Positions 16,746 through 26,526 are shown, counted from the stretch's first letter. The stretch: DNA of 64,000 bases from JALCRY01 sp050946575 (GCA_050946575.1 JBMNVB010000005.1:1-64000); one strand, 5' to 3'. Numbers and translations are program-made. The notes: generated from the sequence alone by a model not told the origin.

Positions 16746-18227
16746 TCAGTCTCTTCTGAAGATATCCCGCGTATATACTTTGTCCTTCACATCGTCGAGC
16801 GCCGTGTCATACCGGTTCGCTATGATGGCCTGGCTCATTTCCTTGAACTTATCGAGATCATTCACGACTCTGCTGCCGAAGAATGTCGTCCCGTCCTCGA
16901 GCGTCGGCTCGTAGATGATGATCGTGGCGCCTTTTCCCTTGATCCTCTTCATCACACCCTGGATGGAGGAATGGCGGAAATTGTCCGATCCGCTTTTCAT
17001 TGTCAGCCGGTAGACGCCGACGATGCATTCCTTCTCATATTCACTGGAGTAATCTCCGCGGTCGGAGTAATCGTAATAGCCGGTCATCGACAGCACTCTG
17101 TCCGCGATGAAATCCTTGCGCGTACGGTTCGAATCCACGATGGCCGTCATCATGTTCTGAGGAACGTCCCTGTAGTTCGCGAGCAGCTGCTTCGTGTCCT
17201 TCGGGAGGCAGTACCCGCCGTATCCGAACGACGGATTGTTGTAATGCGTTCCGATTCGCGGATCCAGGCAGACGCCTTCAATAATATCCTGCGTATCAAG
17301 TCCCTTCATCTCCGCGTATGTATCGAGTTCATTGAAGTAAGATACCCTGAGCGCCAGATACGTGTTCGCGAACAGTTTCACGGCCTCTGCCTCTGTGAAT
17401 CCCATGAACAGCGTGGCGATGTTTTTCTTCACGGCTGCTTCCTGCAGCAATGCGGCGAACTGATGTGACTTTTCCACCAGCGCTTCGTTATCCTGATCTG
17501 TGGATACTATGATCCTGCTCGGGTAGAGGTTGTCGTAGAGCGCCTTGGATTCCCTTAAGAATTCCGGGCTGAAGATGATATTTTCCGTGCCGTATTTTTC
17601 GCGGACAGATACAGTGTATCCGACGGGGACGGTTGATTTAATGACCATCACCGCCCGCTTATTTACTTTCAGGACCGTTTCGATCACGTTCTCCACAGCG
17701 GATGTATCGAAGTAGTCCTTGTTGCTGTCGTAGTTCGTGGGCGCCGCGATGATGACGAAATCCGCGTCCTTATACGCCGATTCCGCGTCAAGCGTCGCTG
17801 TCAGGTCAAGATCTCTGTTGGCGAGAAAGTCCTCTATATACTCATCCCTGAACGGCGATCTCTTCGCATTGATGAGGTCGACTTTCTCCGGCACGATATC
17901 GACAGCGGTCACATGATTATGCTGCGACAGCAGGACCGCCATCGAAAGACCCACGTAACCCGTCCCCGCCACGGCTATCCTGAGCGGCGAGGGCGACTGC
18001 AGCGTTTCGTTGATCCTGTCGATATATGCGTCGGAAGGTTCGAATCCGAGGGCTTCGGAAAGCGCTTCGAGCTGAGGTATCGTAGGGTATTCTTCCGCTG
18101 CGAGGATTTTTTCCAGGTCTTCCCCGTCAATGCCTGTCCTTTCTGAGAGCTCCCGCTTCGAAATATTTTCCACTTCCATAGTTGCCGACGCCGTTTCGGC
18201 GAACAGCTCTAATGACATTTTCTTCAT
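16746..18227 (-). CDS. HTH-fused UDP-glucose 6-dehydrogenase
   Basis: The 493-residue protein is a UDP-glucose/GDP-mannose dehydrogenase-family enzyme that would oxidise UDP-glucose to UDP-glucuronate with NAD+. Residues about 82 onward carry the Rossmann motif VAGTGYVGLSMA. The catalytic cysteine is about C340 in FGYGGYCLPKDT, and the C-terminal NAD/UDP domain follows. Unusually, residues 1-75 form an XRE-like helix-turn-helix (ISKRELSERTGI then PTIPQLEALSEALGF). AAGGA precedes the ATG at 18227, and the reading frame through both parts is unbroken. It is downstream of a GT2 gene on the same strand with a 38-base gap. The supply of a uronic-acid donor fits the neighbouring capsule locus. Confidence 0.9.
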   Translation of the reverse strand: MKKMSLELFAETASATMEVENISKRELSERTGIDGEDLEKILAAEEYPTIPQLEALSEALGFEPSDAYIDRINETLQSPSPLRIAVAGTGYVGLSMAVLLSQHNHVTAVDIVPEKVDLINAKRSPFRDEYIEDFLANRDLDLTATLDAESAYKDADFVIIAAPTNYDSNKDYFDTSAVENVIETVLKVNKRAVMVIKSTVPVGYTVSVREKYGTENIIFSPEFLRESKALYDNLYPSRIIVSTDQDNEALVEKSHQFAALLQEAAVKKNIATLFMGFTEAEAVKLFANTYLALRVSYFNELDTYAEMKGLDTQDIIEGVCLDPRIGTHYNNPSFGYGGYCLPKDTKQLLANYRDVPQNMMTAIVDSNRTRKDFIADRVLSMTGYYDYSDRGDYSSEYEKECIVGVYRLTMKSGSDNFRHSSIQGVMKRIKGKGATIIIYEPTLEDGTTFFGSRVVNDLDKFKEMSQAIIANRYDTALDDVKDKVYTRDIFRRD

Positions 18228-18265
18228 ATACTATCCGTCCTTGATGTGATTAGGGAGGCAGTCCG

Positions 18266-19042
18266 TTATCTGCCTCTGTTACTGTAAATGATCTTCTTCA
18301 TAATATTCGCGGCCGCATTTACGCCGGCCATCGCCGCCGAGGCGGGCGGGCTGTAATAGCGGACTTTCCTGAACAGATCATAATGATATTTGAGCAGCGC
18401 GGCCTTTCCGCCCTTCGCATGCGAAAGGGAGCCGCTCCTGCGGACTCTGTACAGGGAAAGCACCTCGTCGCAGAGGTGGCACGGGGTCTTCTGCGATACC
18501 ATGATCCACATGGCCCAGTCATTGCGCTTCTTCAGATTGGGGATCTGCACCAGTCCGACAACTTCCGAATCGTACATGACCGTAAGGCAGCCGAGGAAAT
18601 TGCATATTTCCATCAGACGTTTCCCGACCGTTCCCGGCCCTGTGTTCGTGACGCCGAGATATTCCCCGTCTTCGTTTATCTCGCTGTACTTCGTATACGT
18701 GAACGCGTAGCCGTTGTTTTTCATGAAGTCAAGCTGAAGCTCGAGTTTCCGCGGGAGCCACAGGTCGTCCGAATCGAGGAAAGCGATCCATCTCCCGCGC
18801 GCGGCGCGCAGAGCCCTGTTTCTTGAGATCGCCGCTCCGCAGTTTTTTTCGTTTTTGATATAGCGTATGCGTTCATCGCCAAGGAATTCCGATACGACAT
18901 CATCGGTGTTATCCGTGGAGCAGTCGTCCACGATGATCAGTTCCCAGTTTTCACAGGTCTGGTCCTGCACCGAGCGGATCGATTCCGCGATGAATCCTGC
19001 CGTGTTGTATGAAGGCATTATTATTGAAACCAGATCGTTCAT
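18266..19042 (-). CDS. GT2-family glycosyltransferase
   Basis: This 258-residue GT-A glycosyltransferase has the classic N-terminus VSIIMPSYNTAGFIAESI, the nucleotide-sugar aspartates in IIVDDCSTDNT and the metal-binding DXD-type block FLDSDDLWLP near 93. There is no transmembrane helix, so it would act at the inner membrane face. It is the first gene of a two-gene minus-strand unit with the HTH-UDP-glucose dehydrogenase and is divergent from the main capsule run. It probably adds one sugar of the repeat unit. Donor and acceptor are unknown. Confidence 0.9.
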   Translation of the reverse strand: MNDLVSIIMPSYNTAGFIAESIRSVQDQTCENWELIIVDDCSTDNTDDVVSEFLGDERIRYIKNEKNCGAAISRNRALRAARGRWIAFLDSDDLWLPRKLELQLDFMKNNGYAFTYTKYSEINEDGEYLGVTNTGPGTVGKRLMEICNFLGCLTVMYDSEVVGLVQIPNLKKRNDWAMWIMVSQKTPCHLCDEVLSLYRVRRSGSLSHAKGGKAALLKYHYDLFRKVRYYSPPASAAMAGVNAAANIMKKIIYSNRGR

Positions 19043-19122
19043 AAATCTTCTCTTTTCCGTTTAAGATGCGCCGGCCGCCGTGGGCTTCCGGCCGCGCGGG
19101 CCCGGACCGGCATTATCTATTA

Positions 19123-19151
19123 ATGATATAAGAAAAAAATGATTATTGCAA
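19123..19151 (-). promoter_or_regulatory. Minus-strand promoter of the GT2-ugd unit
   Basis: Read on the minus strand, TTGCAA (19146-19151) and TATCAT (19123-19128) are separated by exactly 17 bases in an AT-rich patch. The GT2 start is about 80 bases downstream. Confidence 0.65.
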
Positions 19152-19207
19152 GAAACAGGGATGATCTTTCGGACGGTCTTCACACGTTCGCGGGGAGAGG
19201 CGCGGTG

Positions 19208-19240
19208 TTGACTTTTTCCCGCATTGACGGTACTTTTAAT
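19208..19240 (+). promoter_or_regulatory. Candidate promoter of the main capsule run
   Basis: TTGACT at 19208-19213 with TACTTT at 19231-19236 (17-base spacing); an alternative -10 is TTTAAT at 19235-19240. It is divergent from the minus-strand promoter at 19123 and about 80 bases before the nucleotidyltransferase start. Confidence 0.5.
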
Positions 19241-19315
19241 AAAGGATGATCCGCCCGGGAGGATTTTTCACGCCTTGCGGCTGCCGGATACGAAATGCAA
19301 AAGGAGGCCCGTAAC

Positions 19316-20203
19316 GTGAACGGCAAAAAGAAAATGAAAGGTATCATTCTTGCGGGAGGAAAGGGAACGAGGCTCTATCCCATGACCCTTCCCGTGCCGA
19401 AGCCGCTGCTTCCCGTCTATGACAAGCCTCTGCTGTATTATTCTCTGTCCGTTCTCATCAAGGCCGGCATCAGAGACGTTCTTGTCATCACTCCCCGCGG
19501 GTGCAAAGAGATCTTCAGCAGGCTGCTCTTCGACGGCAGCCATCTCGGGATGAATATTTCATATAAGGAACAGCTGGTACAGCGCGGCATAGCCGACGCG
19601 TTCATAGTCGGAAAGGAGTTCATCGGAGACGGGAACGTCTGTCTGCTTCTCGGAGACAACATCTTTTATTCTACTGAGATCGGGGAACTGCTGGCGGAAG
19701 CTCAGGAAAATCTGGACGGCGGAGTCGTGTTCGGATACAGGGTCAACGATCCGCGCCCGTTCGGCGTGGTGGAGTTCGACAGCACCGGGAAGGTCATATC
19801 GATCGAGGAAAAGCCGAAAAACCCGAAATCCAACTATATCATCCCCGGACTGTATTTTTACGATAACACAGTCATACAGAAGGCTGAAAGTCTGCAGCCG
19901 TCCGCGAGGGGAGAACTTGAGATAACTGACATCAATCTGCGTTACCTGAACGAGGAACGGCTCAATGTGATTACCTTTAAGCGCGGCACGCTCTGGATGG
20001 ACGCGGGCACCGAGGATTCGCTGCTCGAGTCCTCCCTGATGGTAAAGGTGCTCCAGCAGGGCGGCAGGTTTTTCTGCTGCCCGGAGGAAGAAGCCTACAG
20101 GCAGGGCTGGATAGACAGGAATCAGCTCAGGGCGCTCGCCGACAAGATCGGCAGTTCGAGATACGGCCGGTATCTCGCCGCCGTCGCGGATGACGAAGAA
20201 TGA
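19316..20203 (+). CDS. Sugar-1-phosphate nucleotidyltransferase (RfbA-like)
   Basis: This ~295-residue enzyme would couple glucose-1-phosphate or a related sugar phosphate to dTTP/UTP, giving an activated sugar. The N-terminal MKGIILAGGKGTRLYPMT is the nucleotide-binding signature. PVPKPLLPVYDKPL and the LLLGDNIFY aspartate also fit, and FKRGTLWMDAGTEDSL is the C-terminal family block. I take GTG 19316 as start because AAGGAGG lies eight bases upstream. ATG 19334 begins directly at the conserved sequence and is the alternative. No rfbB, rfbC or rfbD follows, so dTDP-rhamnose is not made from genes seen here. Confidence 0.88.
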   Translation: MNGKKKMKGIILAGGKGTRLYPMTLPVPKPLLPVYDKPLLYYSLSVLIKAGIRDVLVITPRGCKEIFSRLLFDGSHLGMNISYKEQLVQRGIADAFIVGKEFIGDGNVCLLLGDNIFYSTEIGELLAEAQENLDGGVVFGYRVNDPRPFGVVEFDSTGKVISIEEKPKNPKSNYIIPGLYFYDNTVIQKAESLQPSARGELEITDINLRYLNEERLNVITFKRGTLWMDAGTEDSLLESSLMVKVLQQGGRFFCCPEEEAYRQGWIDRNQLRALADKIGSSRYGRYLAAVADDEE

Positions 20204-20346
20204 TGAAATAAGCCGCGTCCGGGGCGGCGGAATGTATTACTGTGCCCTTTTTCTGATAATGCCCGGAGAGGTTGCAAACACGCCTGAAATCGCATATAAT
20301 TTATAGGAATATTGCGAGTCACGATCAGAAAGGTAATGCCTGTAAT

Positions 20347-22188
20347 TTGAGAAAAGCATTTAAGAATAAACATGTCAGACAGTTAATACTCGTACTCATA
20401 GACGCGTGCATCGTTGTCGTATCGATGTACACGAGTTTTTTCATGCGGTTTGTCGACACGCCGGTGCCGTATCAGTTCGAGCATGCGGCGCGGTTCTGTC
20501 TCCCGATAGACATTGCGATCACCATAATAGTTTTCTGGCTGTTCAAGCTGTATCACAGCGTCTGGTCGTTCGCATCGCTCCGCGAAGTCATAAAGATATT
20601 CGAAGCGACTACCATCGTCACACTTGTGGAGATAGCGTACAAGACGCTTATCGTCATGCCGCTGCCGCGCAGCGTTTACTTCATGAACTACGGCTGCATG
20701 CTGCTGCTCGTCAGCGCGAGCCGGATGCTGATCCGGATCGTGAAGGACTATCTTAACCGTGAGAAGAGCGATGCATCGGCGACGCGGACCATGATCGTGG
20801 GCGCGGGCTCAGCCGCGTCTCTTCTTCTGAACGAATTCGTCAGCTATTACGGTTCGAGCAATGAAGTCATCTGCCTGATCGACGATAACAAGAACAAGTG
20901 GGGCAGGTATCTGCAGGGCATAAAGATCGTCGGCGGGCGCGATAAGATCATAGAGACCGCGGAGAAAGAAAGGATAGACGACATTATAGTAGCAATGCCG
21001 GGCGTGCCGCAGGATACGGTGAGCGATATCATCGACATCTGCAACAAGACCGACTGCAGGGTCAGGATCCTGCCGAAGATCGTATCCACGCTCCACGGCA
21101 ACATCGCTTCGAGAGTCCGCGACATTTCATATGAAGATTTTCTTGCACGCGATCCGGTCGAGATCGACAATTCCACTATCGGAGAATCTATAAGAGGCAA
21201 AGTGATCCTCGTTACGGGCGGAGGCGGATCCATAGGATCCGAGCTCTGCAGACAGATCGCTTCCATGGAGCCGAAGCAGCTCCTTATTCTTGACATATAC
21301 GAAAACAACGCGTACAGCATTTCCATGGAACTGAAACAGAAATATCCGCGTCTCGACGTCAGAGTACTGATATCATCGGTACGTGACGAAGCGCGTATAG
21401 ACTGCATATTCGAGAAATACAGACCGCAGATCGTGTTCCACGCGGCCGCGCACAAGCATGTGCCGCTGATGGAGTATTCGCCGAACGAAGCTGTGAAGAA
21501 CAACTGCGGCGGTACATGGAAAACGGCGAAATGCGCTGACAAATACGGCGCCGAGAAGTTCGTCCTTATTTCCACGGACAAGGCCGTCCGGCCGACGAGC
21601 GTCATGGGCGCGACGAAGCGCATCTGCGAGATGATAATCCAGGACTGGGCGTCGAGGTCTGAAACGAAATACGTAGCCGTAAGATTCGGGAACGTGCTCG
21701 GAAGCAACGGATCTGTCATACCGCTGTTCCTGAGCCAGATAGAGGCCGGAGGCCCGGTCACTGTCACACACCCCGATATAACGAGATTTTTCATGACCAT
21801 ACCGGAAGCGGTGTCACTCGTCCTTCAGGCGGAGGTCTATGCGAAGGGCGGCGAGATATTCGTGCTCGATATGGGACGCCGCGTGCGCATATATGACCTC
21901 GCGGAAAGCCTCATAAAGATGAAGGGGTACCGTCCGAACAAGGACATAAAGATAGAGATCACGGGACTCCGTCCGGGCGAGAAAATGTACGAGGAAGTGC
22001 TCATGGACGAAGAGGGCATGGAGAAGACGCCGAACGGCAAGATTTTCATAGGACGCCCGATAGAAATGGACTATAATAAATTCGAGGAAAGACTCGAGGA
22101 ACTGACGGACATTGCGAACCACAACCCGGATGACATCAAGGAACGGGTGCGCGAACTCTGTCCGGAATATAAAATAACTGATAATTAG
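20347..22188 (+). CDS. Membrane-bound nucleotide-sugar 4,6-dehydratase (CapD/PglF-like)
   Basis: The product has four N-terminal transmembrane helices (about the first 130 residues), a first Rossmann-like domain (MIVGAGSAASLLLNEF) and a C-terminal SDR domain starting VILVTGGGGSIGSELCRQI. The catalytic region reads STDKAVRPTSVMGATKR, as in UDP-GlcNAc C6 dehydratases that lack the usual Tyr. These enzymes turn UDP-GlcNAc into the 4-keto-6-deoxy sugar for diamino sugars such as bacillosamine or QuiNAc. The length is about 613 residues from TTG 20347 (AGAAAGG upstream). An earlier in-frame TTG at 20272 lacks a ribosome site. It is the second gene of the capsule run. Confidence 0.9.
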   Translation: MRKAFKNKHVRQLILVLIDACIVVVSMYTSFFMRFVDTPVPYQFEHAARFCLPIDIAITIIVFWLFKLYHSVWSFASLREVIKIFEATTIVTLVEIAYKTLIVMPLPRSVYFMNYGCMLLLVSASRMLIRIVKDYLNREKSDASATRTMIVGAGSAASLLLNEFVSYYGSSNEVICLIDDNKNKWGRYLQGIKIVGGRDKIIETAEKERIDDIIVAMPGVPQDTVSDIIDICNKTDCRVRILPKIVSTLHGNIASRVRDISYEDFLARDPVEIDNSTIGESIRGKVILVTGGGGSIGSELCRQIASMEPKQLLILDIYENNAYSISMELKQKYPRLDVRVLISSVRDEARIDCIFEKYRPQIVFHAAAHKHVPLMEYSPNEAVKNNCGGTWKTAKCADKYGAEKFVLISTDKAVRPTSVMGATKRICEMIIQDWASRSETKYVAVRFGNVLGSNGSVIPLFLSQIEAGGPVTVTHPDITRFFMTIPEAVSLVLQAEVYAKGGEIFVLDMGRRVRIYDLAESLIKMKGYRPNKDIKIEITGLRPGEKMYEEVLMDEEGMEKTPNGKIFIGRPIEMDYNKFEERLEELTDIANHNPDDIKERVRELCPEYKITDN

Positions 22189-22202
22189 GATGGACGAACA
22201 TT

Positions 22203-22895
22203 ATGAGTTTCGTATTGAAAGACTGGGACGAGCTCCCGGAGGAACTGAAAACCGATGCCGTGCGGCCCTACTATGATATCCTGAAGAAGAAGCAGGGGCA
22301 GCTGGTACTGAAAAGAGTATTCGACGCAGTGGGTTCGCTGTCATTGATACTGATTTTGTCACCGCTGATGGGCGGGATCGCGATCTGGATCCGGCTGGAT
22401 TCTGAAGGCCCCGTGATCTTCAAACAGGAGCGGCTCACACAGTACGGAAAGCGGTTCAATATCTTTAAGTTCAGGACCATGGTCAACAATGCGCAGGACA
22501 TCGGATCCATAGCGGCGTCCGAAGGCGACAGCCGGGTCACGAGGGTCGGGGAAAAAATCAGGGCTTTCAGGCTCGACGAGCTGCCGCAGCTCTTCAACAT
22601 CCTGTCCGGCGACATGAGTTTCGTCGGACCGCGTCCTGATCTCATAGAACGGGTAAGACATTATACTGACGAGATGAAGGCTGTATACCTCGTCCCGGCG
22701 GGGGTGACATCGCGCGCTTCTATCGCTTATAAAGACGAAGCGAAGCTTCTTAAAGATGCCGAGGACGTGGACGCGAAGTATATCAACGAGATAATGCCGG
22801 CCAAGATGCAGATAAATCTGAAGCAGATAAAAGCTTTTTCATGTTTGAACGACATTAAGATCATGATAGATACGGTTAGAGAGGTATTTGGATAA
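22203..22895 (+). CDS. Initiating sugar-phosphate transferase (PglC/WcaJ-type)
   Basis: The 230-residue polyprenyl-phosphate phosphoglycosyltransferase would start the repeat unit by moving a sugar-1-phosphate onto undecaprenyl phosphate at the cytosolic face. The basic KRVFDAVGSLSLILILSP re-entrant helix, FKQERLTQYGKRFNIFKFRTM and the catalytic DELPQLFNIL with downstream SFVGPRPDL are all present. This is the monotopic short form without the four-helix bundle of WbaP. The preceding 4,6-dehydratase makes a diamino or QuiNAc-type sugar phosphate a likely substrate. The next gene starts inside its stop codon (TAATG). Confidence 0.93.
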   Translation: MSFVLKDWDELPEELKTDAVRPYYDILKKKQGQLVLKRVFDAVGSLSLILILSPLMGGIAIWIRLDSEGPVIFKQERLTQYGKRFNIFKFRTMVNNAQDIGSIAASEGDSRVTRVGEKIRAFRLDELPQLFNILSGDMSFVGPRPDLIERVRHYTDEMKAVYLVPAGVTSRASIAYKDEAKLLKDAEDVDAKYINEIMPAKMQINLKQIKAFSCLNDIKIMIDTVREVFG

Positions 22896-24145
22896 TGAAC
22901 ATTGTGTACATATGTCATTACGCCGGATCGCCTGATATGGGCATGGCGTTCAGACCGTATTATTTTGCGCGCGAATGGGTAAGAGACGGGCATAACGTCA
23001 CGATAATAGCCGCGAGCTATTCTCATCTCCGCATCCGGAACCCGGAAGTTACCCGGAGTTTTCAGGAAGAATATATCGACGGCATCAGATATATATGGAT
23101 AAAAACGGGGACATATGACCACAACGGGATCGACCGCGCGCTCACAATGTTTGAATTTGTCGGTACGCTGTACAGGAAGGCCGAACTTATCGCGGCGGGA
23201 CTCGAGCCGGACGTGATCATAACGTCTTCGACATACCCGGCCGATACGTATGCGGGGCAGCGGATCAGAAAGGTCTGCGAACGCAGACCGCTGCTTATCC
23301 ACGAGGTCCACGATATGTGGCCTCTCACTCCGATCGTGCTCGGAGGCATGTCTCCGCATCATCCGTTTATCATGGCGATGCAGGCGGCCGAGAATTCGGC
23401 GTATAAGCATTCGGATTATGTTGTTTCCCTGCTTCCGTCCGCGGAAGGATATATGAAGGAGCACGGACTGGAAGACGGGAAGTTCAGATATATACCTAAC
23501 GGAGTAGTGACGGAAGAATGGAATGAAGATCTTGAAATGCCGGCGGAACATGCCGCGGCGTTCAGAAAACTCAGGGACGAGGGGAAGTTCATAGTGGGCT
23601 TTTTCGGTTCTCACCACGACAGCAATGCGCTCGAAAACATCATCGACGTAGTAAATGAACTCAAAGACAGGGGCGCGGCCCTCGTAATGATCGGCGAAGG
23701 AAGAGACAAGCCGAAGTTTATCGAACACGCGAGGGAAACAGGCGCCGATAATGTCGTATTCCTGCCGCAGGTGGAGAAAAAATATATACCGCCTATCCTG
23801 AAAAAGATGGACGCCATATATATCGGGATGCTTGAATCGCCGCTGCCGAAGTACGGGATCTGCCTGAACAAAATGTTCGATTCTATGATGTCCGGGAAAC
23901 CGATAATCATGGCGATAACAACGCCGCGCAGTCCGGTAAGCGACGCCGGCTGCGGCATAATGACCGATTCGGGTGACAATGCCGGTATAAAAGCCGCGCT
24001 GGGGAAACTCATGTCCATGACACCCGGAGAACGTCAGGAACTGGGAGAAAGAGGCCGTACTGCGATCATGGAGAAGTATACTTACCGCAAGCTGGCCGGA
24101 CAATTCGAGGAGTTATTCCGGAACAGGGCCGGTGCCGCAGGCTGA
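22895..24145 (+). CDS. GT4-family glycosyltransferase (WbuB-like)
   Basis: The 416-residue GT-B enzyme has the N-terminal pattern MNIVYICHYAGSPDMGMAFRPYYFAREW and a C-terminal donor domain with VGFFGSHHDSNALENI, VFLPQVEKKYIPPIL and the E-x7-E-like region around ICLNKMFDSMMSGKPII. The start overlaps the previous stop by one base, so the two are coupled. It probably adds the second sugar to the lipid-linked unit. No signal or transmembrane segment is obvious. Confidence 0.9.
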   Translation: MNIVYICHYAGSPDMGMAFRPYYFAREWVRDGHNVTIIAASYSHLRIRNPEVTRSFQEEYIDGIRYIWIKTGTYDHNGIDRALTMFEFVGTLYRKAELIAAGLEPDVIITSSTYPADTYAGQRIRKVCERRPLLIHEVHDMWPLTPIVLGGMSPHHPFIMAMQAAENSAYKHSDYVVSLLPSAEGYMKEHGLEDGKFRYIPNGVVTEEWNEDLEMPAEHAAAFRKLRDEGKFIVGFFGSHHDSNALENIIDVVNELKDRGAALVMIGEGRDKPKFIEHARETGADNVVFLPQVEKKYIPPILKKMDAIYIGMLESPLPKYGICLNKMFDSMMSGKPIIMAITTPRSPVSDAGCGIMTDSGDNAGIKAALGKLMSMTPGERQELGERGRTAIMEKYTYRKLAGQFEELFRNRAGAAG

Positions 24146-24305
24146 GACCGCAGCCATCCTGCCCGGTTTCATGCGAAAGACATATTGCGCAGAACGGGAA
24201 ATAAGCGGATAATAAAAGATGCTGTTTCGTCCGAAGACAGTCACGCTTCTGAAAAAACAGCTGAGAGAACAAATAATAATTTTTATAGATTACATGGAGG
24301 CAAAA

Positions 24306-25622
24306 GTGATCAGGGAAAAATTACTTAAGAAAATAAAGGACAGAGAGATCGTCGCGGGTGTAGTAGGTCTTGGCTATGTGGGACTTCCGCTCGCGGTGGA
24401 AAAGGGAAAGGCCGGATTCAAAACGATAGGATTTGACGTGCAGAGCGCGAAAGTGGATATGGTGAACGAAGGCCATAACTACATCGGCGATGTCATCGAA
24501 GACGATCTGAAGGAACTCGTGGACAGCGGAAAGCTGCGCGCGACATCCGACTTCAGTTTCATAAAGGATGTGGACTTCGTAGCCATATGCGTGCCGACGC
24601 CGCTCGATAAATATCAGCAGCCCGATATCTCCTATGTCAGATCATCGGCGGAAGCGATATCGAAGTATCTGACGAAGGACACGATCGTCGTGCTTGAATC
24701 GACGACATATCCGGGCACTACGGAAGAGCTCCTGAAGCCGATACTCGAGGAGGGCTCGGGACTCAGGTGCGGAGAAGATTTCTATCTCGGATTCTCGCCG
24801 GAGAGGGTCGATCCGGGAAATGCCGTATACAAGACAAAAAACACTCCGAAGGTAGTAGGCGGAATAGGCAGAGACGCTACTGAGGTCATCGCGGCGATGT
24901 ACGAAGCAGTGCTCGACAGCGATGTGTTCAGAGCTTCGTCTCCTGCGGTAGCCGAGATGGAGAAGATACTCGAGAATACTTACAGGAACATCAATATCGG
25001 TCTCGCGAACGAGATGGCGATGCTCTGCGACAAAATGGGCATCGATTACTGGGAAGTAGTGGACGCTGCGAGCACGAAGCCGTACGGCTTCCAGGCGTTC
25101 TATCCGGGCCCGGGACTCGGCGGACACTGCATACCGCTGGATCCGTACTATCTGTCATGGAAAGCGAGAGAATACGGCTTCCATACATCGATGATAGAAA
25201 GTTCGATGATGATAAATGACAAGATGCCGGAGTACTGCGTGGAAAGAGCGATGAAGATCCTGAACGGAAGAAAAACCGCCATGAACGGTGCGAAAGTACT
25301 CGTGCTCGGCGTCGCGTACAAGGGCGATATCGACGACTACAGAGAAAGTCCGGCTATTGATGTAATCGACATACTTAAGGAGAACGGAGCCGAAACGGAT
25401 TTCTACGATCCGTTCATTCCGGAATACAAACATGACGGGAAAGTCTTCAAAGGCATCCCCGCGATAGATCCGGAAGTGATCGCGCAGTACGACCTCGTGA
25501 TGATCACCACGGCGCATACGACTATAGACTACGACATGGTAAACGACAATGCGCAGGCGATTTTCGACACGAAGAACGTGATGAAAAATATCAAAAACAG
25601 GGATAAAATAGAGGTACTGTAA
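24306..25622 (+). CDS. UDP-N-acetylglucosamine 6-dehydrogenase (WbpA-like)
   Basis: The ~438-residue nucleotide-sugar dehydrogenase has the Rossmann block VVGLGYVGLPLAVEKGKAGF, the substrate block ESTTYPGTTEELL and catalytic cysteine ~C275 in GLGGHCIPLDPYYLSW. That last signature resembles WbpA/TviB enzymes, which oxidise UDP-GlcNAc to UDP-GlcNAc uronate, more than UDP-glucose dehydrogenase. Start GTG 24306 sits five bases after GGAGG. ATG 24219 and ATG 24294 are in frame but lack a site. Together with the acetyltransferase, 3-dehydrogenase and aminotransferase genes nearby, it fits the route to UDP-2,3-diacetamido-2,3-dideoxy-glucuronate. Confidence 0.9.
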   Translation: MIREKLLKKIKDREIVAGVVGLGYVGLPLAVEKGKAGFKTIGFDVQSAKVDMVNEGHNYIGDVIEDDLKELVDSGKLRATSDFSFIKDVDFVAICVPTPLDKYQQPDISYVRSSAEAISKYLTKDTIVVLESTTYPGTTEELLKPILEEGSGLRCGEDFYLGFSPERVDPGNAVYKTKNTPKVVGGIGRDATEVIAAMYEAVLDSDVFRASSPAVAEMEKILENTYRNINIGLANEMAMLCDKMGIDYWEVVDAASTKPYGFQAFYPGPGLGGHCIPLDPYYLSWKAREYGFHTSMIESSMMINDKMPEYCVERAMKILNGRKTAMNGAKVLVLGVAYKGDIDDYRESPAIDVIDILKENGAETDFYDPFIPEYKHDGKVFKGIPAIDPEVIAQYDLVMITTAHTTIDYDMVNDNAQAIFDTKNVMKNIKNRDKIEVL

Positions 25623-25623
25623 A

Positions 25624-26526
25624 TTGCATATCAACGAACTGGAGAAAATCGACGGCCTCGGCTGCGGATGCTTCCGCGACGGCGAATTCGACGCGGTAGC
25701 GCTTCTGGGACGCCGCAAAAATGAAGACGAAAGGCATATTTCGTTTGTCGGCGCAATGAAATACCTGCCGCAGGTGAAGGAGGGCGGCATCGAATGCATC
25801 ATCTGTCCTCCGGGCATTGCCGAAGAAATAGGCAATGCGTATGACGGAGGGATAGCGACCTCGGACGATCCGAAGACGGCGCTGTTCACGATACACGAAT
25901 ATCTCGCGGGCCGGCGCGGGGAAACGCCTTCGGTGATATCGGACACCGCGAGGATCAGCGATTCGGCGAAGATAAGCGGCGTTAATGTAGTGATCGGCGA
26001 AAACGTAGTGATCGAAGAGAACGTGGTAGTTCGTCCGAACACTTTCATCGGGGACGGATCCGTCATCATGGCGAATACAGTCGTCGGCGGACCGGCTTTC
26101 TATTATTACGGCAGCGGCGACGGCAGGAAGATGGTCTGCAGTTCCGGAGGGGTAAAGATCGGGAAGAATGTCCATGTCCACAGTAATACGAGCATCTGCA
26201 GAGGCGTTATCGGCGGCTTTACGGAGCTGCGCGACAACTGCGCGGTAGCCGAAAACGTAACGATAAGCCACGATGTCATTCTGGGCGAGGGTACGATCAT
26301 CGCACTCGGCGCGCAGCTCGGCGGATGGGTGCAGATCGGCACTGATAATTTCGTCGGCATCGGCGCGGACATCGCTCCGAATGTGAAAACCGGGGAAAAC
26401 GTGAAAATATCCATGGGCTCGGTCGTCACACGGGACGTTCCGGCGGATACGCAGGTCAGCGGGAATTATGCGGTAGATCACGATTTATTCATCAGCGATC
26501 TGAAGAATAAACTGAGACTGAAATAG
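25624..26526 (+). CDS. Left-handed beta-helix N-acetyltransferase (WbpD/WlbB-like)
   Basis: The 300-residue protein has an N-terminal ~100-residue alpha/beta domain and then hexapeptide repeats ([LIV]-G-x4 turns such as VVIGENVVIEENVVV), typical of trimeric acetyl- or acyltransferases. The best fit by neighbourhood is acetylation of the 3-amino group of a UDP-amino-uronate, as WbpD does. An LpxD-like N-terminus is the alternative reading. The start is TTG 25624, directly after the preceding stop and without a strong ribosome site, so coupling to the upstream gene is likely. Confidence 0.8.
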   Translation: MHINELEKIDGLGCGCFRDGEFDAVALLGRRKNEDERHISFVGAMKYLPQVKEGGIECIICPPGIAEEIGNAYDGGIATSDDPKTALFTIHEYLAGRRGETPSVISDTARISDSAKISGVNVVIGENVVIEENVVVRPNTFIGDGSVIMANTVVGGPAFYYYGSGDGRKMVCSSGGVKIGKNVHVHSNTSICRGVIGGFTELRDNCAVAENVTISHDVILGEGTIIALGAQLGGWVQIGTDNFVGIGADIAPNVKTGENVKISMGSVVTRDVPADTQVSGNYAVDHDLFISDLKNKLRLK

